Part shown: positions 7,994-16,400 of the stretch, piece by piece
Numbering within the stretch: position 1 is the first letter of the stretch
Layout of the letters: each line of letters starts with the position of its first letter
Source: Chitinophagales bacterium
GTDB lineage: Bacteria > Bacteroidota > Bacteroidia > Chitinophagales > UBA2359
Assembly (NCBI GenBank): GCA_020629335.1
Contig: JAHDDN010000050.1
Coordinates: forward strand, 1 to 20,066
Direction: 5' to 3'
DNA: 20,066 nt
Made by a program: the position numbers and the translations under genes
Notes under the pieces: model-generated
Databases searched by the model: none
Seen by the model: only the letters and a program-made list of their open reading frames with translations
What the model was told of the DNA's origin: nothing

Positions 7994-8749
7994 TTAATAA
8001 CTATCAAACTCCAAAAACTGGTCTTGAAATATAATCCCTCTAATAAATGGAGTAGAGCTAGGCGAGGTCTCTGGCACTGATTTCTTAGGCTCTACAGAGT
8101 TTAGCGGTGCTACTGAATTTGTTTTTAGTAAAAACTTTTTTCCATTTAAACCTGGCTCATACTTATCATATAATTCTTTTATCAACTTTAATGTAGGTAA
8201 TGTAGCATTACCATAAAACATTGTCTCGTCTCCTACTAAATCTGGACCTTCTTTGTCAAAAGTCCGACAAATACCTTTACATCCAAAAAATGCTTGAGAT
8301 TGATTTCCTGAATGCAAAAAAACACCAAAATCAGTAATTCTAATAGTGTATTTTAATTTATCATTATTTGGCATTTTTTCATGATTTAAAATATAATATT
8401 CATTATTCAAATAATTATCACCATCTTTATCCCACTCTTTGTTGCCGAACATATAAGCTATTGATGTGCCATCAGAAAGGCTAACAGGAGTCGTTTTTCC
8501 ATTTACCGTTAAACTAAAAGTAACATCCCACACATTTGTATACTTATCAGATAAATTAGTATTCAGAGGCCCTCTATGAATAGTTAAAGTATCTCTCCCG
8601 TCAGGATCTATATTACTAATCGGATTATTCACTACATAATTATACGGACTCCATGAATCAAATTTCTCTGCCAGTGGGTCGACACTCCACCACCTCCCTA
8701 CTTGTGGGTCGTAGTGTCTGGCGCCGTAGTCGTACCAGCCGAGGTTCAT
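7994..8749 (-). CDS. Orphan RHS C-terminal toxin-like cassette (5' truncated)
   Basis: The first 52 residues ([25 protein letters not shown] ... [12 protein letters not shown] in outline) are the tail of an RHS-associated core, almost the same as in the large RHS gene at 10483-17661. The frame continues upstream of the ATG to 8780 ([10 protein letters not shown]) and then meets a stop at 8783-8785, so the rest of the RHS shell is absent. After DPDGR comes a different 199-residue domain: beta-rich, with [17 protein letters not shown] (H146, G148, N149, G156, C157). That spacing recalls the HxGN...GC motif of DUF5675/YkuD-like peptidoglycan-active folds, a weak similarity. The tail after residue 210 is Pro/Ser-rich. 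Without shell or export signal it is probably silent storage for recombination into a full-length RHS gene. Confidence 0.8.
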   Translation of the reverse strand: MNLGWYDYGARHYDPQVGRWWSVDPLAEKFDSWSPYNYVVNNPISNIDPDGRDTLTIHRGPLNTNLSDKYTNVWDVTFSLTVNGKTTPVSLSDGTSIAYMFGNKEWDKDGDNYLNNEYYILNHEKMPNNDKLKYTIRITDFGVFLHSGNQSQAFFGCKGICRTFDKEGPDLVGDETMFYGNATLPTLKLIKELYDKYEPGLNGKKFLLKTNSVAPLNSVEPKKSVPETSPSSTPFIRGIIFQDQFLEFDSY

Positions 8750-8779
8750 TTGCTCATACTGTTCTTTGCCGTTGTAGTG
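8674..8779. repeat. RHS-core direct repeat, orphan copy
   Basis: This DNA matches 11334-11439 inside the large RHS gene on the same strand; in the central part (8682-8749 against 11342-11409) only about four bases differ. Similarity stops sharply at GTTGTAGTGG (8771-8780): the RHS gene continues with shell sequence, here unrelated AT-rich DNA begins. Recombination between the copies would replace the toxin end of the large gene. Confidence 0.85.
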
Positions 8780-8894
8780 GTTTTACTTTGAGATTACTTT
8801 CTATTACACCTCAAACGTTGAATTTGCCTTACTATTGTAATTTCCCCCCTCTTATTCCTTTGTCTGAAACTGAATTTACAGAATGAAAGAATTG

Positions 8895-8982
8895 AGTGCA
8901 TGACATATTAGGTGTATAGTGATTTTAGGGATTGAAGAATCTGATCTTACAGAATTAGGTTTCACCTGATTTGTCACGCACT
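8895..8982. repeat. 88-bp imperfect inverted repeat
   Basis: The 20-base arms 8895-8914 and 8963-8982 pair at 17 of 20 positions (AGTGC... facing ...GCACT). It is one of two long hairpins in the gene-free stretch 8786-9446, which otherwise shows only AT-rich DNA, two dispersed 26-bp repeats, and no credible gene. Confidence 0.65.
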
Positions 8983-9062
8983 CTAAAGAATTAGTTGAAT
9001 TTCTATATTGGGTAATTCTAAAAATCTTTAAATTCTGAGAATTCGGATGCTGACAATAATAA

Positions 9063-9139
9063 GAAATGACCTATCTCCAAGCCCAACACTTACCTTAATT
9101 ATAAGGTAATTACTTTGGCTCGATAAGATAGGTCATTTC
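9063..9139. repeat. 77-bp inverted repeat with nested palindrome
   Basis: GAAATGACCTATCT at 9063-9076 is the exact reverse complement of 9126-9139. Inside is a second perfect hairpin, TTACCTTA-ATTA-TAAGGTAA (9090-9109). The same 14-base arm occurs a third time at 9426-9439, directly before the XRE regulator start. Confidence 0.8.
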
Positions 9140-9167
9140 AATTTCCCAAACATTTAAGCTCCTTACT

Positions 9168-9193
9168 GTCTTTCTGAACGAAGCGAAAAAGTC
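9168..9193. repeat. Dispersed 26-bp repeat, copy 2
   Basis: GTCTTTCTGAACGAAGCGAA followed by AAAGTC; a diverged copy of the repeat at 6491-6516. Confidence 0.55.
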
Positions 9194-9258
9194 TGTTGGT
9201 ATATTAGTAATTAGTCTGTTAGTATTATTTTTTTAATGAAGCTCATCGCCCAAAAGGT

Positions 9259-9284
9259 GTCATTCTGAGCGAAGCGAAAGAATC
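9259..9284. repeat. Dispersed 26-bp repeat, copy 3
   Basis: GTCATTCTGAGCGAAGCGAA followed by AGAATC; the closest of the three to the common form of this repeat, differing from copy 1 at only two positions. Confidence 0.7.
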
Positions 9285-9446
9285 ACTTGATACGATTGCT
9301 CTATCTCAAGAAGCAATCACCCAACAAGTACGAATCACCCCTTCGGCCAAAACCAAAGGAATACAAAAAAAATCGAACGCTTTAGTGTGAAGGAAGGGAG
9401 CAATATCCTCCAGCCAGCACAAAATGAAATGACCTATCTTGTTCGT

Positions 9447-9797
9447 ATGACCGAAATAATAAATCCTTTGAAAAAAACGCCCCAATGCCGTAAACATAAA
9501 AAGCTTTCTCAAAGCGAACTTGCTCGATTACTCAATACCAATCACTCTATTATTGGGAAGTACGAAAGGGATGAAGTAAAGCCATCTATTTATGTGGTCA
9601 AAAAATTAGCAGAAACTTTAGATACTACCGTAGCTTTTTTATTAGGTGAGACGGACGATATGGAGCTACTAAAAGATCCCGATATGCTCAAAAGGCTCAA
9701 CGATATCAACAACCTACCTACCAAAGATAAAGAAGGAATACTATTCGCTCTCGACGGATTACTAAGAGATGCTAAAACTCGATTGGCTTATCAATAA
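9447..9797 (+). CDS. XRE-family helix-turn-helix transcriptional regulator
   Basis: The product is 116 residues from the ATG at 9447. The HTH (about 12-66) reads KHKKLSQSELARLLNTNHSI, then IGKYERDEVKPS; the tail VVKKLAETLDTTVAFLLGE is the typical helix 4-5 end of this family. The C-terminus (about 67-116) is charged and helical. The N-terminal stretch MTEIINPLKKTPQCR is less usual, and alternative in-frame starts exist at 9429 (ATG) and 9387 (GTG). A second, broken copy lies at 6636-6999, and the pair brackets the orphan RHS cassette. The gene is convergent to the RHS operon; a role in controlling it or the cassette is possible but not shown. A 14-bp hairpin arm sequence precedes the start, and a terminator follows. 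Confidence 0.85.
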   Translation: MTEIINPLKKTPQCRKHKKLSQSELARLLNTNHSIIGKYERDEVKPSIYVVKKLAETLDTTVAFLLGETDDMELLKDPDMLKRLNDINNLPTKDKEGILFALDGLLRDAKTRLAYQ

Positions 9798-9800
9798 TAA

Positions 9801-9834
9801 AAGCCCCATCCGTAGGGATGAGGCTTGTTATTTT
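9801..9834 (+). terminator. Rho-independent terminator after the XRE regulator
   Basis: The stem AAGCCCCATCC (9801-9811) pairs with GGATGAGGCTT (9816-9826) with one mismatch and a 4-base loop, followed by GTTATTTT. It starts three bases after the XRE stop codon. Confidence 0.8.
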
Positions 9835-9852
9835 AAATAGTTCTTGTAAAAC

Positions 9853-9891
9853 AAGAGTGGAAATTTATGTTGTTAAAAAAATTTCACTCTT
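9853..9891 (-). terminator. Possible terminator hairpin of the RHS/immunity operon
   Basis: AAGAGTGGAAATTT (9853-9866) pairs with AAATTTCACTCTT (9879-9891) with one bulge. On the minus strand it lies 83 bp after the immunity stop and is followed by TTGTTTTAC. It may close the minus-strand operon, opposite the XRE terminator. The small hairpin CTTGT-AAA-ACAAG (9843-9855) overlaps its end. Confidence 0.45.
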
Positions 9892-9914
9892 AACTCTATA
9901 ATAAATAAATCACA

Positions 9915-9928
9915 CAGTGTATACACTG
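9915..9928. promoter_or_regulatory. Perfect 14-bp palindrome in convergent intergenic space
   Basis: CAGTGTATACACTG is its own reverse complement. Nearby is CTTGT-TTAG-ACAAG at 9945-9958, whose arms repeat those of the hairpin at 9843-9855. Such dyads can be operators or parts of a terminator region; being between two 3' ends, an operator role is less likely. Confidence 0.35.
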
Positions 9929-9973
9929 AGATAGTAATAAAATACTTGTTTAGACAAGCTCACACATTAAATA

Positions 9974-10483
9974 TTATACAATTCCAGTAAATCCAAGGTT
10001 AATACTCTTTCCTAACCATATAACATCTTCTTCAGCCCCTTTAAACATAACATAGACACTTGTCATGTTAGTTATGACTAGCCAAGATGGATTATTTATT
10101 AGAATCCTTTCATAATTTAATCTAAAATCCTCTTTTGTATTGAAAAAATAGTAGTTAGGCTGTTCAAATGCATACCATAAATCTACTAATATTAATAGTA
10201 ATGTCTGATTAGATTCTTTTACATTAAAGTTGAATGAAATTTCAAATAGATCAGAATCTATTTCTAAATCTTTAACTCCCAAAGAATAACCTAAATTTCT
10301 TAACCTCTCAATACATGGATCTTGATAGTTATTCCTCTTAACTCGAATTAAAACATAATTTGTTTGTTCAAATAATTTACGAATTAAGCATAGTATGTAT
10401 TGTTTACTATAAAAATCACCATCAATTCCTTTAATGGATAGGAGTTGGTTATTTTCATTTTCATGGACCTTAACATCTATCAT
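9974..10483 (-). CDS. Probable immunity protein for the RHS toxin
   Basis: A 169-residue soluble protein without signal peptide or membrane segment. Its ATG overlaps the stop codon of the RHS gene in a TAATG arrangement, so the two are translationally coupled. This is where cognate immunity genes of polymorphic toxins sit, directly after the toxin end. I do not recognise the family; visible marks are an acidic middle part (DLEIDSDLFEISFNF), an aromatic stretch (WYAFEQPNYYFF) and the C-terminal VYVMFKGAEEDVIWLG. The lack of an export signal suggests it acts in the cytoplasm, hence a toxin with a cytoplasmic target. The function is inferred from context. It ends close to the convergent XRE regulator. 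Confidence 0.7.
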   Translation of the reverse strand: MIDVKVHENENNQLLSIKGIDGDFYSKQYILCLIRKLFEQTNYVLIRVKRNNYQDPCIERLRNLGYSLGVKDLEIDSDLFEISFNFNVKESNQTLLLILVDLWYAFEQPNYYFFNTKEDFRLNYERILINNPSWLVITNMTSVYVMFKGAEEDVIWLGKSINLGFTGIV

Positions 10484-13400
10484 TATTGTATTCGTTTAAA
10501 AAATGGTGCTTTCAAAGAAGAAGGATACCAAGTTCTCTGGGCTGCACTTCCATATTTTACTCCATTCCAATGAAACCTGATACTAGAGTGTAAGCCCATT
10601 TTACCCGTAGAATGTAATTTTCCATAATCCCACCTCCATAAAGCCCCTCCAGGCTTCATCTGCTTTACGGAGAATATTGTGCCAGCGTTTGCTCCTGCAG
10701 ATGGATTAGCGTAAAGAGCTTCTATTTTATAATTTCTAATTTTAAGTCCGTTTTTTCCAAATACACCATACCCTCCTCTTAAGCCAAATGGATTTAGATT
10801 GAACCCACTTAAAGTTAGATTCCTTCCTGCTAATGTAGCTCTAATACTAGTTCCTCTAACAATACTTCCCACTCCCCCAAAAACAGCATAACTGGCTGTT
10901 TCTGCTAAACCTCGTTCCACTTCTGTTTGAGTAGCGAAGCCTCCACCTAAATGAGATGTGTATTGATCAAATGGATTTAGCCTTTGAAAGATCAGCCAAG
11001 GAGAATTAAGAGAATGATAAACGGTACCAGAAATAATTCCACCATCTCTCATTCTTTCCCACCCATTATCAACTTTAGGACCTATTTCACTTCGATTAGC
11101 AAAAGCAGAATACTCAATAGAACCATCACTATTTTGGGTAACACTTCCACTCTCACCAAATCTAACAGCATATCTCCCGCTTTCTAACTGAACAATAGAT
11201 CCATTTAATCCTCTACTGTAGTTATACCAATATGCTCTAGCTCTATTTTCAAACCTGCCATCTGGATCTGTAAAGCTAATTGGATTATTAAAGCCATATC
11301 GGTAAGGCGTCCAGCCTGGGGCAGCTTCTGCTAAGGGGTCCACACTCCACCACCTCCCTACTTGCGGATCGTAGTGTCTGGCGCCGTAGTCGTACCAGCC
11401 TAGGTTCATTTCTTTATATTGTTCCTTACCGTTGTAGTGGTAGTTGTTTTGGGGAAAGCCCTTTGGTTTATCTAACGTTGGACTTAGGGCGCTCATTGTC
11501 ATACCAAAAGGATAATAGCTATTTATCTTTTTGATATAAGTAAAACCATCATTAGACTTATTTAAGTATACCCTTGGATTTCCTAAATGATCTTTGATTG
11601 CAAATTCATAAGTTAGTACTCCTTGCTCATTATATGCAGCTCTTCCCTCTGTATTATAAATAGACTCCAATTCCTGATTTACATACTCACAATCGCCAAT
11701 ATAATCTTTTTTATTTCCGCATTTATTGCTGACAGGATAGGTTGGGATTGGGAGGTTAGGCAACAATGGATCAAATTGTCCATCATTTACTCCACTCAAA
11801 CCACCCCCTTTTGTATCATTTTGATTACTGAGAAGGCTTCCATTTCCATTAATACGTGATCTTGGTGGTTTAATAGGTCCACCATTATCTGCAATAAGGT
11901 CAGATCCACAATCTAATGTTCTTAGTTTATTACCATAAACATCATAATAAATATACTTTTTTTCAAAATTTCTATTAATTTCTTCAGGTAAATTTAAAAA
12001 GTTATATGACACTCTAATTCCTCGATTAATATCTCTTGTCATATTACCATTTACATCATATTGATATTCAACGACATTATTTACCCCCCAATCAGTAAAG
12101 TCAACTCTCTCAGGGGCAGTTATGGATAAAGGAGAATATCCATCACCATAAACCGCATCTCCATTATTATTCTCATCAACAGCATCATTCAATCTTACTA
12201 AACGACCACCATCATATTCATAAGTTAAGTCATCAATTATTCCAAAATCATCTTCATTAATTACATCAAGACCTAAGGTATACTCTTGATGGATTAATCC
12301 TTCTCTTGTTACATTCTTAAAACTACCATTTAAATCATAGCTAGCAGTCATTGAATAATTGGCACCTTCTATAAAATTCCAACCAATAGAAGGATGTTGC
12401 GGTATCGTCCCAACGGTATTAATACCTATATCCCCAAATGCGGCATCTGTTAATCTATCTAACCCATCATAGGTATAGGTATATTGCCACCTTCTACAAT
12501 TCATTCCTGTATTCCATACTTGAGTTGTGATATTACCACTTCTATTATCATAACCCAAATGCATGGCAAATATTTTATTATCAAAATCGGGATCAGGCGC
12601 TAAATAATAGCCATTATTTGAAATGATACTTTCTCCACTTGCTCTACTCAAATTACTTTCTATTTCTTTGATTTCTTCTATCTGTTGGCAATATGTTTCT
12701 AAATAAGAGACTAAATTCTTAGAAGCCTCTTGATAATTATCCTGTAACTGATAATTTTCAACATCTGCTATTATCTCCTGCAAATTAGAGTTCCTATCTA
12801 TATGCCAATTAGATTGTTTAACTGTTTTTATATCCTCTTCACTTAATTCTTGCATAAAAGGAATCAACTCATTATATGAATAAGCTTTTACTATCATATC
12901 AGATTGTTCCAAAGCAATATTTTCATTTTGACTTAGGAAATTTCTTAATTCTAATAATTTATTTTGTTGTTCATCCGTGTCTAATGTAATTTCAGTATTT
13001 GATTGTTCAGTCAAGTTTTCATCATGTATCGTATTTAACAAAAAAGCTAAATGCTCTCTCTCTTCATTCGTAGAAAAAGATCCTTCTGTCAATACATATA
13101 ACTCATATAAACTAATATCTGCTGTATCCCAACAATCTTCTTCAGGTTTTTCACTTATTGGTTTATCTGTATCTGAATTACTTTTTGGTAAGACTGTATC
13201 ATCGCAAGTTGTAGCATTAATATTATTAATATCCGTTAACCACCCTCTAACAGTATACATATAATTATTTACCTGAATTCCACCTAAATTTTTAGTCGCT
13301 AATCTACCTAGATCATCATATTCATTAGATACAATAAGTTCGAAAATATTATTAACTGTTTGCCCTATTGTTTCCAGCCTTCCTGCATTATCATAAGAAT

Positions 13401-16400
13401 AAGACTTCGCCAAATTAAGTTCTGGTTGATTTTTATATTTAATGGTTGTGTGTTTGGTTAATACATCTCCAGGAGTATTATAAACATATTTATTTTTCAA
13501 AAGCCCTTTAATTAAAAAGCCAGTACCACATTCTTCCGTTATTCGCCCTAAATTATCATAGTTAAAAACGGTAAAAATAGTTTCTCTCATGTCATCTTCA
13601 TTAGCGCCACTTGGCTTAAATATCTTAATCTTTTCTGCTACTTTAGCTCCTTTATATGTTACATCAGTGATGCAGTTTGCATTAATATAAGCAGGATTGT
13701 CATTTACATCATCCAAGGTACTAGTAACAACAGCAGAACTAATTTGATCGTAGATTATTTCAGTTAATGTTTCGGTATTAGTATAAGTTTCTTTAGGTCT
13801 ACTTAATATATCATAACCTGTAAAAATAGTTTCTAATCCATTATCATGTTCTATTAATCTATCTAAAGCATCGTAAACGAAACTTTCAACTGCTTTTCCT
13901 GGTACAGTTTTGCTATTCATTCTTTGAGCATTATCATACCCATAAATATAAGTATATTTTACTCTTTCTGCATCTGATGCTTCAACCCCCATCGGACTGA
14001 TTATATGTGTTAGATTTCCTTTATTATCATATTGATAGTAAGTATCTACATTAGTTGATACTCCATCTAAACTTGTCACTTTACGATATAAAAGTAATTG
14101 ACCCAAATAATTAGTGAATTTGATATGCTCAATATTACTTCCATCTACCATAACATGTTTAAATAAGGTTTCTTCTGCATAATGCCCATTCTTTAATAGG
14201 CCATTCCATTTTATTACCTCCTTAAACTCATTCACAAGATATTGATGTGTTGTTACTGGATCTGTATTTAATGGATTAAATTCAGGAGGATACACTTCTT
14301 TCAACCTATTAAAGGGAGAGGGGTCATAATTATTAGTTGTACATAGCTCTATGGTAGATAAATTAGGATTAGAGTTAGTACCAAGAGTAGCATAGAAGTT
14401 TTCAATATCTGTATCTATCAGATCAAATTTTATATAGTCATCAGCATTATTTGAAAAAGGTAATGGGATATCAATAATAGTATTTTTTCTACTATATTTA
14501 TATGGGGTTATTAATGTTTTTGATGTTGAATTGATCAAACAATCTTGAATATTTCTTCCTAATCCATCATAATAAGTTTTTTTAGTTATTGATCTAATAT
14601 CAGTGTTGCTTATATAATTATGAATCATGCTTAGATCAAAGGGTACTACGCCCATATTATATTCTGCTGATTGTATTATTTCACCATAATCGTTAGTAGT
14701 TTGTGTCAATCTTCCAAATCCATCATATAAGTACCGAGTTTCATTCCAATCAGTAGGATCATAGGTATCACTAATAGGATCAAAACCACTATTCAATTTA
14801 GTATCCTTTGCTATTAAACTTGGTTTTTGCCAAGCATTATCGTATTCTATATAAGTATTTTGTTCAAGCAAACCTCCTCCTGGATTAGTCCTTTTTAATA
14901 TGGGAAAATAGTTTAAAGCATCATCGTAAACCGTTTCTATAAATACATCTCCTTCTCTATGAGACCTAATAACATTTAAATATTTGTCGTATTCATCAAT
15001 TATATTCTTATATTTCGTTGTTTCATTGTGATACTCCTTTAATAAATAAATACTATTATTAGCAACGGTATTAGATGAAGAAAGAAGATTATTTTCATAT
15101 TTATAAGTCTCTACTTTTTCTATACTACCAGACTGAGCAATTCTCAAGGGATAAGCGTGTAAGTGGAAGTCATCCATGTCATCCATATCTTCATCATCAT
15201 CATTTGCATCATCTGCATCTGCAGGATAAGTATAGTCAATTTTGATATTAGCTACCCCACCAATTACTTTAGTATCAGATTGCTTTAGTAGATAAGGATA
15301 ATCTGATCTATAAGTAAGATCTGTTTCTATATCAATATTTGATACATACTGATCATCCCTACGATAACTCTCAATAATTTTACTTAATATGATTCTTTCT
15401 GATAAAAATTCATAATTACGTTTATCATCATTAGAGTAATTAAATAATAAATTAATTAATAAATCAATATCTGAAGGGAGTCCAGACAAGCCTAGAAGAG
15501 ATGATAATGGAATAAGATTTTCATAAAAATCCTGATTATCTGCAATCAATAAACCTTTATTTATATTAATCGTCTCAAAAGCATATTCATACTTAAACTT
15601 TTTAAGTATATGACCAAATGAGTTTTTTATTTTATTTTCATCTAACATTCCTCTTTTATAAGCTTTATTAGTAATTGGTCTCAATGGATATTCTATATCA
15701 ATATCATTCATTGGTTCTGTATAATAAGTATTTTCTATTTCTCCTTCATTTAGTTCTTCAAAAGAATTAGATGTTGTATTATACACACCGTACTTTGAAT
15801 TAACACGTCCATAGCCAACCTCATTACCACTGACATTAGTAAGACAAAAGACATTATTACTTCTTTCTACCTCAACTTCACAGGTGTATGTAACAAATGG
15901 AGGAAAAGATAATATAGCTGGTGGAATGCCTTCTGGTTCATGAGCAGTTTGGTTTATTACGAAATTATAATCAACTGGCGAATACTGGACTCCTTCTCTA
16001 TAAGAATAAATAGTGTTAATATCTTCACTATTCTGTAATGCTCCATCGCTATTAGTAACTACAGCCAACCTTAAACCACTATCATAGCTATTTAATTCAT
16101 AATTATAAGTTAGAATTCCCCCTAATGGATTGACTATGTTCTTTAACATACCTGCTTTTATGCTATTTTCATTAGGATCTCTATTTGCTCCCCCACTTAT
16201 TAAACTTGTTCCTATAACATCATTATTTCTATCTTGATTAAAGTATCCCCAATGATCAAACTGAAAAGAATCTTTACATGGAAGTGAATTCGCATTTTCA
16301 TAACTAAATAAATAAGGTTTTAAAGGCTCACTCATTCCAATTTCCCTTAAACTGGCTAAAAAAAGCCTTTTACACTCGTTCTGCCTTTCTGCGCCATAGT

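Noticed and set aside
8653..8886. Plus-strand open frame of 77 codons
   Set aside because: It is antisense to the RHS-core tail of the orphan cassette and continues into AT-rich non-coding DNA.
6160..9446. CRISPR array from the many short repeats
   Set aside because: The repeats differ from each other, are irregularly spaced and mostly inverted, with no array of equal repeats and spacers and no cas genes.
9306..9512. Minus-strand open frame of 68 codons
   Set aside because: It is antisense to the start of the XRE regulator and crosses repeat DNA. The Phe/Ile-rich product is most likely a by-product of repeat sequence.
9447..10483. XRE regulator and 169-residue protein as a toxin-antitoxin pair
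   Set aside because: They are convergent, about 176 bp apart, and each has its own terminator-like hairpin; the 169-residue gene is coupled to the RHS gene instead.
8682..11409. The repeated RHS-core DNA as ends of a transposon or integron
   Set aside because: The two copies are coding sequence of the same domain and no transposase or integrase is present; duplicated RHS core explains them.
12977..13264. Plus-strand open frame opposite the RHS insertion
   Set aside because: It is antisense to the helix-rich insert; Ser/Val-rich composition mirrors the Glu/Asn codons of the real strand.
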